Shown piece by piece: positions 25,542 through 33,349 of a DNA stretch of 64,000 bases; the first letter of the stretch is position 1, and each line of letters opens with the position of its first letter. Source of the DNA: Chitinophaga rupis (GTDB taxonomy: Bacteria; Bacteroidota; Bacteroidia; Chitinophagales; Chitinophagaceae); the NCBI RefSeq assembly GCF_900109685.1, contig NZ_FOBB01000011.1, positions 131,612-195,611 on the forward strand, read 5' to 3'. Position numbers and translations under genes: made by a program. A model generated the notes under the pieces. It saw only the letters and a program-made list of their open reading frames with translations, ran no database searches and had not been told where the DNA came from.

Positions 25542-26591
25542 ATGCAGTTTAGCGCAGTACAATTGGCTACCATGTTAGATGGTAAGCTGGAGGGAAACCC
25601 GGACGTTAAAGTGAGCAACATTGCCAAAATAGAAGAGGCCGGCAATGGAATGCTCAGCTTTATTGCCAATCCTAAATACGAAGAATTTATATATAGCACG
25701 CAGGCATCTATCCTGATCGTGAATGAAAGCCTGGTGATCGAAGGCACCGTGAAACCCACGCTCATACGGGTAAAGGACGCTTATAGCAGCTTTGCCCTGC
25801 TGCTGGAAAAGTATAAACAAATGGTGGGCAACAAAACCGGCATACAGCAACCTTCCTATATTCCAAGCTCTGTTAAATTAGGCGCTAATGTTTTCGTAGG
25901 TGCGTTTGCGTACCTGGGCGAAAATGTAGTGCTGGGTAATAATGTGAAGATCTACCCCGGTGTATACCTGGGTGATAACGTGATCGTAAATGACGATTCC
26001 ACTATTTACCCCGGCGTAAAGGTGTATGATAACTGTGTGCTGGGCAAACGGGTGATCTTACACGCCGGCTGCGTAATTGGCGGCGACGGGTTTGGCTTTG
26101 CCCCCCAGGAAGACCGTTCCTACAAAAAAGTACCGCAAATTGGCAATGTAGTGATCCATGACGATGTGGAAATAGGCGCTAATACCACCATAGACCGTGC
26201 TACCATGGGCTCTACCGTTATACGCCAGGGCGTAAAGCTGGATAACCTGATACAGGTAGCCCATAACGTAGATATTGGTACCAATACGGTAATTGCCGCC
26301 CAGACAGGGGTTTCCGGCAGCACCAAAATAGGTCAGAACTGCGTAATAGGCGGACAGGTAGGCATGGTAGGCCACATACATATAGCAGACAATACCAAAA
26401 TAAATGCACAAAGCGGCTTATCCAAATCCATCTCTAATCCAAACACCTCTCTGACAGGCTCCCCGGCGTTCGATTATAAAAGTTCGCTGAAAAGTCAGGC
26501 AATTTTTAGAAATTTGCCGGACCTTGAAAAAAGGGTAAAAGAGCTGGAAGACATGGTAAAACAACTTCTCTCCGAGCGGGAAGGAGTTTGA
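25542..26591 (+). CDS. lpxD: UDP-3-O-acyl-glucosamine N-acyltransferase
   Basis: A 349-residue trimeric enzyme of the third step of lipid A synthesis, adding the N-linked acyl chain from ACP. An N-terminal uridine-binding domain (about 1-100) is followed by a left-handed beta-helix of hexapeptide repeats (about 105-315; VKLGANVFVGAFAYLGENVV and similar). The catalytic His lies in LIQVAHNVDIG near residue 237. The C-terminal helix ends with LEKRVKELEDMVKQLLSE. Co-transcribed with lpxC-fabZ 26 bases downstream. Confidence 0.95.
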   Translation: MQFSAVQLATMLDGKLEGNPDVKVSNIAKIEEAGNGMLSFIANPKYEEFIYSTQASILIVNESLVIEGTVKPTLIRVKDAYSSFALLLEKYKQMVGNKTGIQQPSYIPSSVKLGANVFVGAFAYLGENVVLGNNVKIYPGVYLGDNVIVNDDSTIYPGVKVYDNCVLGKRVILHAGCVIGGDGFGFAPQEDRSYKKVPQIGNVVIHDDVEIGANTTIDRATMGSTVIRQGVKLDNLIQVAHNVDIGTNTVIAAQTGVSGSTKIGQNCVIGGQVGMVGHIHIADNTKINAQSGLSKSISNPNTSLTGSPAFDYKSSLKSQAIFRNLPDLEKRVKELEDMVKQLLSEREGV

Positions 26592-26617
26592 AGGGATTAA
26601 GTAAACAGTAAAACAAC

Positions 26618-28036
26618 ATGATGGAAAATTTAGAGCCGCAGAACCAACATACACTAAAAGGACCTGTAACCATATCGGGTGTTGGTTTACATACGGGAGC
26701 GCAAGTAAATATGACCCTGAAACCGGCCCCTCCCGGCTTTGGCATTAAGTTCCAGCGTATAGACCTCCCGGAACAACCTGTAGTAAAAGCGGACGTGGAC
26801 TATGTAGTAGACACCACCCGCAGCACCACTTTAGAACATAACGGCGCACGCGTAAGCACCATAGAGCATATTATGGCAGCCCTGGCCGGCACCGGTATAG
26901 ACAATGTGCTGGTAGAGCTGAATGGCCCAGAAATACCCATTATGGACGGCAGCGCCCAGCCTTTTGTGGAAGTGATAGATGAAGTAGGCGCCCACCAGCA
27001 GGATGCTAAAAAGATCTATTATTCTTTAGATACCAACATCTCTTATTACGACGAGGTAAAGAAAGTAGAAATGGTGGCCCTGCCCGCTGTTGACTACCGC
27101 ATTACCTGCCTTATAGATTTTAACTCTCCTGTACTGGGCACCCAGCACGCCAACTTAAAAGGCCTGCAGGAATTCAGTAAGGAAATAGCGCCCTGCCGCA
27201 CCTTTTGCTTCCTGCATGAGCTGGAATACCAGCTATCCCTGAACCTGATCAAAGGCGGGGATATCAATAATGCCATCGTGGTGGTTGATCGCCCGGTAAC
27301 GGAAGAAGAGCTGCAGCGCCTTGCCAAGGCTTTTCAGCGTGAAAAGATCTCTGTACAGCGTGAAGGCATTTTGAATAATATACAGCTGCGTTTCCCCAAC
27401 GAACCGGCCCGGCATAAGCTGCTGGATGTGGTGGGCGATCTGGCGCTGGTAGGTTTTCCTATTAAGGCGCATATCATTGCCAACCGCCCGGGACATGCCT
27501 CTAACGTGGAGTTTGCAAAAAAGATCAAACAGTATATCAAAAAGAACAAGCATGTACGGGACATTCCTACCTATGATCCCAACCAGCCTGCCATTTTTGA
27601 TCTGCGCCGCATAGAAAAAACACTACCCCACCGCTATCCTTTCCTGTTGGTGGATAAGATCATAGACCTTACGGATACCCAGGTAGTGGGCATCAAGAAC
27701 GTAACGTTCAATGAATATTTTTTCCAGGGCCACTTTCCCGGTAACCCGGTAATGCCCGGTGTACTGCAGATAGAAGCGCTGGCACAGGCCGGTGGTATAC
27801 TGGCGCTGAACGCGGTGCCGGACCCGGAGAACTATGATACCTACTTCCTGAAAATAGATAACTGTAAATTCAAACAGAAAGTATTGCCGGGTGATACCAT
27901 GATCCTGAAAATGGAGCTGCTGAGCCCCATCAGGCGGGGTATTGTGGAAATGCGGGGTACCGTATTTGTCGGTAACAAGGTTGTCACTGAGGCTGACCTG
28001 GTAGCACAAATCATTAAAACTAGAGAAGGCAAATAA
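26618..28036 (+). CDS. lpxC-fabZ: Bifunctional UDP-3-O-acyl-N-acetylglucosamine deacetylase / 3-hydroxyacyl-ACP dehydratase
   Basis: A 472-residue fusion. Residues 1 to about 310 are LpxC, the zinc deacetylase committing to lipid A synthesis: GVGLHTGAQVNMTL, TIEHIMAALAGTGIDN and a zinc motif in NEPARHKLLDVVGDLALVG. Residues about 325-472 are FabZ, the hotdog-fold dehydratase of fatty-acid elongation: LPHRYPFLLVDKI carries the catalytic His and PGVLQIEALAQAGG the Glu. The fusion is characteristic of Bacteroidota and joins two enzymes that compete for hydroxyacyl-ACP. ATG26618 or ATG26621 may be used. Two bases separate it from lpxA. Confidence 0.96.
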   Translation: MMENLEPQNQHTLKGPVTISGVGLHTGAQVNMTLKPAPPGFGIKFQRIDLPEQPVVKADVDYVVDTTRSTTLEHNGARVSTIEHIMAALAGTGIDNVLVELNGPEIPIMDGSAQPFVEVIDEVGAHQQDAKKIYYSLDTNISYYDEVKKVEMVALPAVDYRITCLIDFNSPVLGTQHANLKGLQEFSKEIAPCRTFCFLHELEYQLSLNLIKGGDINNAIVVVDRPVTEEELQRLAKAFQREKISVQREGILNNIQLRFPNEPARHKLLDVVGDLALVGFPIKAHIIANRPGHASNVEFAKKIKQYIKKNKHVRDIPTYDPNQPAIFDLRRIEKTLPHRYPFLLVDKIIDLTDTQVVGIKNVTFNEYFFQGHFPGNPVMPGVLQIEALAQAGGILALNAVPDPENYDTYFLKIDNCKFKQKVLPGDTMILKMELLSPIRRGIVEMRGTVFVGNKVVTEADLVAQIIKTREGK

Positions 28037-28038
28037 GC

Positions 28039-28839
28039 ATGATCCACCCGCTTACGTACATTCATCCGGACGCCAAAGTTGCGCCTAATGTAAAAATTGA
28101 TCCGTTCACCGTTATTCACAAGAACGTGGAGATCGGGGATGGCACCTGGATAGGTTCCAACGTTACTATTATGGAAGGCGCCCGCATCGGCAAGAACTGC
28201 CGCATATTCCCGGGCTCCGTTATATCCGCCATTCCGCAGGATCTGAAATTTGCAGGGGAGGACACCACAGTAGAAATAGGTGATAATACTACTATCCGCG
28301 AATTTGTGACCATTAACCGTGGTACCAAAGACCGGTGGAAAACCACCATTGGCAAAAACTGCCTGATCATGGCTTACTGCCATATTGCACATGACTGTGA
28401 AGTTGGCAACAACTGTATCTTCTCTAATAATACTACCCTGGCAGGCCATATCACCGTAGGTGATTACGTGGTGCTGGCAGGTATGGTGGCCGTGCACCAG
28501 TTTTGCCAGATAGGCGATCATGCTTTTGTAACCGGTGGCTCACTGGTGCGTAAGGATGTACCGCCTTATGTAAAGGCAGCGCGTGAGCCTCTCTCCTACG
28601 TGGGCGTAAACTCAATAGGCCTGAAACGCCGCGGTTTTTCCCTGGAAAAGATCAATCACATCCTGGATATTTACCGCGTAATATTTGTGAAAGGCTATAA
28701 TATATCAAAAGCCATCAGCATCATAGAAGCTGAATTTCCGGCTACGGACGAACGGGATGAGATCCTTTCCTTTATACGCGAATCCGGCCGGGGTGTGATG
28801 AAAGGTTATACCACCCGTAACAATGACGATATCGCTTAA
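28039..28839 (+). CDS. lpxA: UDP-N-acetylglucosamine O-acyltransferase
   Basis: A 266-residue trimer subunit catalysing the first step of lipid A synthesis. It consists of left-handed beta-helix hexapeptide repeats from residue 1 to about 185 (IHPLTYIHPDAKVAPNVKI, DGTWIGSNVTIMEGARIG), with the catalytic His in CHIAHDCEVGNNC (about residue 118), then a helical C-terminal domain starting GLKRRGFSLEKINHI. The last 17 bases overlap the ABC ATPase gene. Confidence 0.95.
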   Translation: MIHPLTYIHPDAKVAPNVKIDPFTVIHKNVEIGDGTWIGSNVTIMEGARIGKNCRIFPGSVISAIPQDLKFAGEDTTVEIGDNTTIREFVTINRGTKDRWKTTIGKNCLIMAYCHIAHDCEVGNNCIFSNNTTLAGHITVGDYVVLAGMVAVHQFCQIGDHAFVTGGSLVRKDVPPYVKAAREPLSYVGVNSIGLKRRGFSLEKINHILDIYRVIFVKGYNISKAISIIEAEFPATDERDEILSFIRESGRGVMKGYTTRNNDDIA

Positions 28840-29440
28840 CCAGGCAGGCAAGCGCTTTAATTACGACTGGATCTTCCGTCGTATATCCTTTACATTCAGG
28901 GATAGCGGGCGTTATGCCATCCTGGGACCTAACGGATCAGGAAAATCTACTTTATTACAGGTTATCAGCGGTCACCTGCATCACAATGAAGGTACCGTTA
29001 CTTATAGCATAGCGGAAAAGCCCATCGAGAACGATGCGTTTTTCCGCTATTGTGCTATTGCAGCACCCTATCTTGAGCTTATAGAAGAATTTACCCTGGC
29101 AGAGATCATACAATTCCATGTGCAGTTTAAAACACTGCTGCCGGATATCACAGAAAAAGAAATAGCGGGTATGGTAGGCCTGGAAAAATCAATGGACAAG
29201 CAGCTCCGTTATTTTTCATCCGGTATGAAACAGCGTATTAAGCTAGCCCTTGCCATTTTTTCCGATGTGCCGGTACTGCTGCTGGACGAGCCCTGCACCA
29301 ACCTGGATGTTGCCGGCGTACAGCTGTATCAGCATTTAATTGAGCAATACTGCGGGCAGCGCATGCTGATCGTAAGCTCCAATGATGAACAGGAATATTA
29401 TATGTGCCCGGAACGGATACAGATCGTCGACTACAAGTAG
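28823..29440 (+). CDS. ABC transporter ATP-binding protein
   Basis: A 205-residue ATPase with Walker A GPNGSGKSTLL (about residue 36), Q-loop, signature YFSSGMKQRIKLALAIF (about 132) and Walker B VLLLDEPCTNLD. It is short, like single-domain export-type ATPases, and its permease partner is not adjacent. The start lies inside lpxA, so it is translationally coupled to lipid A genes. A link to lipid or envelope export is plausible but not shown. Confidence 0.9.
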   Translation: MTISLNQAGKRFNYDWIFRRISFTFRDSGRYAILGPNGSGKSTLLQVISGHLHHNEGTVTYSIAEKPIENDAFFRYCAIAAPYLELIEEFTLAEIIQFHVQFKTLLPDITEKEIAGMVGLEKSMDKQLRYFSSGMKQRIKLALAIFSDVPVLLLDEPCTNLDVAGVQLYQHLIEQYCGQRMLIVSSNDEQEYYMCPERIQIVDYK

Positions 29441-29441
29441 T

Positions 29442-29559
29442 GAATTACGGATTATCAATTACGAATGGGGTGGTGCGCATAGGAAGATGCTTTTTGTAAT
29501 TGGTAATTCTTAATTTTTCCAGGATACATTCTTCACGCACTACATAATTCGTAATTACC
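29442..29559. repeat. Word-type inverted repeat, AATTACGAATT family, ending at a start codon
   Basis: Left arm 29442-29477 and right arm 29536-29559. AATTACGAAT followed by GTGGTGCG is mirrored by CGCACTAC followed by ATTCGTAATT. The right arm runs to one base before the ATG (29561) of the transporter gene, so the whole leader of that gene is repeat. Left arm begins two bases after the ABC ATPase stop. Confidence 0.85.
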
Positions 29560-29560
29560 C

Positions 29561-30859
29561 ATGCAGACAGCCAGTAAAAAAGTGATCAACGGATGGGCCA
29601 TGTATGACTGGGCCAATTCTGTTTACAACCTGGTGATCACCACCACTTTTTTCCCTATTTACTTTACAGAAGTTACCAAAGATCATTTTAAGAGCGAGAT
29701 CATTCCTTTCTTCGGGATGAAGTTCGTAAACTCTGCGTTGTACGATTATGCATCTGCAGCAGCTTATTTGCTGATTGCGCTGCTATCGCCCATACTGTCC
29801 TCTATTGCAGATACGCGTGGTAATAAAAAGAATTTCCTGTTCAGCTTTACACTGCTTGGCAGCGTAGCCTGCAGTGCATTATTCCTGTTTTATGGCGATA
29901 ATGTGGAGTACGGTACCATCTGCTTCTTACTGGCCACAGTGGGGTATTGTGGCGGGCTGGTGTTCTATAATTCTTATTTACCGGAAATAGCTGCCCCGGA
30001 CGACCGCGACCGTGTAAGCGCCAAGGGTTTTGCATTGGGATATATCGGCAGCGTGATCTTACAGCTGATAGGATTTGTGCTGGTGGCCGTACATCCTTTT
30101 GGATTAACGGGCGCAACACCGGTAAGGGTAACCTTCCTGTTAGTAGGCATCTGGTGGTTAGGTTTTGCATTGTTTAGCCTGAGCCGCCTACCTGCATCCA
30201 AAGCCACCGTACAAACACATTATGGCGGCGCTTTTAAAGAAGGTTTCTCAGAACTGCGCAAAGTGTATGCACAGGTAAAGCTGATGCCGGTGTTAAAACG
30301 TTTCCTGCGCGGTTTCTTCTTTTACAGCATGGGCGTGCAAACTGTAATGCTGGCTGCCACGCTGTTTGGCAGCAAAGAGCTGAACCTGCCTTCCACCAAC
30401 CTGATCATAGCAGTAGTGGTGATACAGCTGGTGGCCGTATTGGGCGCCTGGGGCATAGCCAGGCTCTCCGGCAAATTCGGTAACCTGCGTGTATTGATCG
30501 GCGTTATAGTGTTCTGGTTAGGTATTTGTGTAGCCGGTTACCGCATGCAAACCGCTACTGATTTTTATATACTGGCCGTTGCGGTAGGTATTGTAATGGG
30601 CGGCGTACAATCCCTGAGCCGTTCAACCTACGCCAAGCTAATGCCCGAAACAGAAGATACAACCTCCTTCTTCAGCTATTATGATGTAACGGAAAAACTG
30701 GCCATTGTAGTAGGCATGTTCAGCTTTGGCTATATTGAAGAGCTGACCGGCAGCATGCGTAACTCTGTGCTGGCGCTGATGGTGTTCTTTGCCATCGGTT
30801 TAGGCTGGATCATATCTGCGCTGCTGAAGCAGCAGAAAGAATTAAGAATTAAGAATTAA
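29561..30859 (+). CDS. MFS transporter of the UMF1/Atg22-like family
   Basis: A 432-residue membrane protein with about twelve predicted helices. It starts NGWAMYDWANSVYNLVITTTFF, the characteristic beginning of UMF1 permeases, and has the loop SIADTRGNKKNF (about residue 88) in place of the classical MFS motif A. The last seven codons (KELRIKN) are encoded by the degenerate AATTAAG word that continues past the stop codon, so the C-terminus appears to derive from repeat sequence. Substrate unknown; amino-acid or small-molecule export are possibilities. Confidence 0.85.
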   Translation: MQTASKKVINGWAMYDWANSVYNLVITTTFFPIYFTEVTKDHFKSEIIPFFGMKFVNSALYDYASAAAYLLIALLSPILSSIADTRGNKKNFLFSFTLLGSVACSALFLFYGDNVEYGTICFLLATVGYCGGLVFYNSYLPEIAAPDDRDRVSAKGFALGYIGSVILQLIGFVLVAVHPFGLTGATPVRVTFLLVGIWWLGFALFSLSRLPASKATVQTHYGGAFKEGFSELRKVYAQVKLMPVLKRFLRGFFFYSMGVQTVMLAATLFGSKELNLPSTNLIIAVVVIQLVAVLGAWGIARLSGKFGNLRVLIGVIVFWLGICVAGYRMQTATDFYILAVAVGIVMGGVQSLSRSTYAKLMPETEDTTSFFSYYDVTEKLAIVVGMFSFGYIEELTGSMRNSVLALMVFFAIGLGWIISALLKQQKELRIKN

Positions 30860-30949
30860 TATATTGGTGTGCTGTGTGAAATAAGATTACTGCAATTAAT
30901 GTATCTTCATTAGTGATGTACTGATATTAATTGTTAATTATTAATTACC
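30835..30949. repeat. Word-type inverted repeat, AATTAAGAATTAAT
   Basis: Left arm 30835-30862 (AAGAATTAAGAATTAAG...) encodes the end of the transporter, including its TAA. Right arm 30924-30949 (GATATTAATTGTTAATTATT...) runs to the base before the ATG at 30951. The last eight bases before the start codon (AATTACCC) are the same as before the ATG at 29561. Confidence 0.8.
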
Positions 30950-30950
30950 C

Positions 30951-31790
30951 ATGGAGCTTTACACAATAGATACAGGATTCTTTAAACTGGATGGCGGGGC
31001 CATGTTTGGCGTAGTACCTAAAAGCATCTGGCACAAGCTGAACCCCGCGGATGATAATAACATGTGTACCTGGGCCATGCGCTGCCTGCTTATTAAAGAA
31101 GGCAACCGGCTGATACTGGTAGACACCGGTATTGGCAACAAACAGGATGCAAAATTCTTCAGCTACTATTACCTGCATGGAAATGCCACGCTGGACAGCT
31201 CCCTGGCGGCACATGGCTTTCACCGAGACGATATCACCGATGTATTCCTGACGCATTTACACTTTGACCATTGCGGCGGCAGTATTATACGTGAAGGCGA
31301 TAAGCTGGTGCCCGCCTTTAAAAATGCCGTTTACTGGAGCAATCCTGACCACTGGAAATGGGCTACTGAACCCAATGAGCGGGAAAAAGCATCTTTCCTG
31401 AAAGAAAATATTCTACCTATTCAGGAAAGCGGACAGCTGCAATTTATTGATCAGCAGGATGGCATTAAGTTCACTGAAAATATAGCAGTACGTTTTGTAC
31501 ACGGCCATACCGATGCCATGATGCTGCCGCAGATCCGTTATAAAGACCAGACCCTCCTTTACATGGCAGACCTGCTGCCCTCCATAGGCCACCTGCCTAT
31601 TCCCTATGTGATGGCGTATGACATGTTTCCCCTGACCACCCTGCAGGAAAAGAAAAGCTTTTTACAGGAAGCATTGGATAATAAGTACATCCTGTTCTTT
31701 GAGCATGATCCGAAAGTGGAGTGCTGCACGCTGCAGCAAACAGAACGAGGCATAAGGGTGAAAAACATGTTTGCGTTGAATGAGATCTAG
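30951..31790 (+). CDS. MBL-fold metallo-hydrolase (lactonase-like)
   Basis: A 279-residue cytoplasmic hydrolase. The metal motif is VFLTHLHFDHCGG (H-x-H-x-D-H, about residue 102), followed by a His in FVHGHTDAM and an Asp in YMADLLPS, with a final His in FEHDPKVECC. Overall pattern resembles the AHL-lactonase/Zn-dependent hydrolase group. The true substrate is unknown. A quorum-quenching role is possible but cannot be inferred from the motif alone. Confidence 0.82.
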   Translation: MELYTIDTGFFKLDGGAMFGVVPKSIWHKLNPADDNNMCTWAMRCLLIKEGNRLILVDTGIGNKQDAKFFSYYYLHGNATLDSSLAAHGFHRDDITDVFLTHLHFDHCGGSIIREGDKLVPAFKNAVYWSNPDHWKWATEPNEREKASFLKENILPIQESGQLQFIDQQDGIKFTENIAVRFVHGHTDAMMLPQIRYKDQTLLYMADLLPSIGHLPIPYVMAYDMFPLTTLQEKKSFLQEALDNKYILFFEHDPKVECCTLQQTERGIRVKNMFALNEI

Positions 31791-31792
31791 TT

Positions 31793-31875
31793 GAATGCTG
31801 AACGCATGACGCTTAACGCTAAAGGCGCTCTGCTATACTTAGAACAAAAAACAATTAGCGTTAGGCATTCGGCCT
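31793..31875. repeat. Degenerate inverted word repeat, GAATGC / AACGCTAA
   Basis: GAATGCTGAACGC...CTTAACGCTAA (31793-31823) is mirrored by TTAGCGTTAGGCATTC (31857-31872). It fills the start of the gap between the MBL gene stop and the GroES-like gene. Confidence 0.65.
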
Positions 31876-31925
31876 TCTTTCGTGCCAGAATGGCACTCTC
31901 TTCCTCTCCTGCATGCAATTTGATA

Positions 31926-31933
31926 TACCTTTG
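31926..31933 (+). promoter_or_regulatory. Candidate -7 box (TACCTTTG)
   Basis: TACCTTTG matches TAnnTTTG and lies 19 bases before the ATG (31953) of the GroES-like gene, supporting that start over in-frame starts further upstream. Confidence 0.5.
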
Positions 31934-31952
31934 GTCCAAAAGAGCAAATCAA

Positions 31953-32333
31953 ATGGCTATACATCTCACACCCGATAATAAATTGAAGAAGCTGATCGTG
32001 GTAGGCGACCGCGTGCTGATTAAGCCTTCCCAACCTAATGAACGCACAGACAGTGGGTTATACCTGCCGCCCGGCGTTGGAGAACGGGAAAAAGTACAGC
32101 AGGGTTACGTGATCAAAACCGGCCCGGGTTACGCCATTCCGGTACCTGCCGAGGAAACGGAATCCTGGAAACCGGAAGAGGAAAAAGTAAAATATATTCC
32201 TTTACAGGCCAAAGAAGGCGACCTGGCTATTTTCCTGATCAGCGGCTCTACTGAGGTAGTGTATCAGGGCGAAAAATACTTTATAGTACCGCAAAGCGCA
32301 ATCCTGATGCTGGAAAGGGAGGAAGACCTATAA
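31953..32333 (+). CDS. GroES-like co-chaperonin family protein
   Basis: A 126-residue protein with a GroES-like fold: LIVVGDRVLIKPSQPNERTD (about residues 12-31) is the usual GroES beginning, and VQQGYVIKTGPGY, GDLAIFLISGSTEVVYQGEK and FIVPQSAILMLE match later strands. It is longer than the ~95-residue GroES, with an insert (PVPAEETESWKPEEEKVKY, about 65-83), and there is no groEL nearby, so it is more likely a GroES paralogue than the main co-chaperonin. In-frame starts upstream fall in repeat sequence. Confidence 0.75.
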   Translation: MAIHLTPDNKLKKLIVVGDRVLIKPSQPNERTDSGLYLPPGVGEREKVQQGYVIKTGPGYAIPVPAEETESWKPEEEKVKYIPLQAKEGDLAIFLISGSTEVVYQGEKYFIVPQSAILMLEREEDL

Positions 32334-32340
32334 TTGATCA

Positions 32341-32425
32341 ATGTGCTGATATGCTAATGTGCTGGTATATATGATTGAAAAGATCTCAATTTTAATCTAA
32401 TCAGCACATTAGCATATCAGCACAT
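32341..32425. repeat. Word-type inverted repeat, 24-bp perfect arms
   Basis: Arms 32341-32364 and 32402-32425 are perfect reverse complements (beginning ATGTGCTGATATGC), 37 bases apart. The element fills the whole gap between two convergent genes: GroES-like gene stop at 32333 and XRE gene stop at 32433. It is a likely bidirectional terminator. The word recurs at 36058 and 42023. Confidence 0.93.
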
Positions 32426-32432
32426 CAACACA

Positions 32433-32666
32433 TTAAATCAGCTTTCTTTCCGCCAGCTCCTTCTCACCCACATATTCCAATATATCTGCCGGCTGGCAGT
32501 GTAACACTTTACAGATCTCTTCCAGGGTAGAAAAACGGATGGCCTTTGCCTTACCGCTTTTCAGCACACTTAAATTGGCAATGGTAATGCCTACACGTTC
32601 ACTCAAAGCAGTGAGCGACATTTTGCGTTTAGCCAGTATCACATCCAGGTTTACAACAATCGGCAT
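32433..32666 (-). CDS. XRE-family HTH regulator (Cro/C1 type)
   Basis: A 77-residue DNA-binding protein that is a single Cro/C1 helix-turn-helix: VILAKRKMSLTALSERVGIT, then IANLSVLKSGKAKAIRFSTL and LEEICKVLHCQPADIL. It follows a DUF2975 membrane protein gene on the same strand (gap two bases), a widespread pairing of a membrane protein and a small repressor. The dyads at 33207-33276 upstream of the operon are candidate operators. Confidence 0.88.
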   Translation of the reverse strand: MPIVVNLDVILAKRKMSLTALSERVGITIANLSVLKSGKAKAIRFSTLEEICKVLHCQPADILEYVGEKELAERKLI

Positions 32667-32668
32667 AA

Positions 32669-33163
32669 TTATATGGTTAGCTCCTGCTCCTGTCTATAAA
32701 CAATTCCTTTTTTGTAGATCACGGCTACTATCAATACCCCTAAACCCGACAGGCAATAAGGCCAGTAATTCAGTAATCCGTCCAGTAACATCATAACGCC
32801 CATGCCGGCCCTTGTTCCGCTACCAGCCATCAGCAACGATGCAAACAACAGGCTGGGAACAGGCGTCAGCAATAACAGATAGCCAATACGGCGTATGTAA
32901 TGCAGATTAAGATTGTCATACGTGTGCCCTTTTAAAACCCGGAATATTGTTTTATTAAGCAGTACCAGTATGTAGATCAGCCCTCCATAGTAAACGGATC
33001 TTAATAAAAGCATCAGCAATTCCATCTTCAAAGAACCAGGGTTGCCGTGATGCGCGTTGAACATAAAGAATGCAGGATATAAAAATAAAAGTATTACACC
33101 TGCAATAACAATATTCAGCGCCCAGAACAGCATGCGAAGCATTATTACGTGGCTGTGTTTCAT
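32669..33163 (-). CDS. DUF2975 membrane protein
   Basis: A 164-residue membrane protein with four predicted helices (about residues 9-31, 50-70, 92-112, 133-150) and the segment LLNKTIFRVLKGHTYDNLNL between helices two and three, typical of DUF2975. It is paired with the XRE regulator encoded two bases downstream and may sense the membrane or modulate it. Function unknown. Confidence 0.8.
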   Translation of the reverse strand: MKHSHVIMLRMLFWALNIVIAGVILLFLYPAFFMFNAHHGNPGSLKMELLMLLLRSVYYGGLIYILVLLNKTIFRVLKGHTYDNLNLHYIRRIGYLLLLTPVPSLLFASLLMAGSGTRAGMGVMMLLDGLLNYWPYCLSGLGVLIVAVIYKKGIVYRQEQELTI

Positions 33164-33206
33164 AGTAGATATTTTAAATTTTATGTTGATCTGATTTCAT
33201 AATGAA

Positions 33207-33276
33207 GATAAAAGCCTTTTATCATTTAGCAAAATATTTTTATCGTTTTTCGATAAACAATATCCGATTATGGATA
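33207..33276. promoter_or_regulatory. Cluster of three GATAAA/TTTATC dyads
   Basis: Three inverted repeats in a row: GATAAAA-GCC-TTTTATC (33207-33223), TTTATCG-TTTTT-CGATAAA (33239-33257) and TATCC-GATTAT-GGATA (33261-33276). They sit in the divergent gap before the DUF2975-XRE operon and the HerA-like gene. The operator function is inferred. Confidence 0.45.
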
Positions 33277-33349
33277 AACGCTACTATCTGTCAACCAGTT
33301 ATACTAACTGTAAAAAATTAAGCTATCTTCAACCCAAATTTTATACACC

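Noticed and set aside
31791..31952. An N-terminal extension of the GroES-like protein starting at TTG31791
   Set aside because: The added residues come from word-type repeat and precede the -7 box. The family start is ATG31953.
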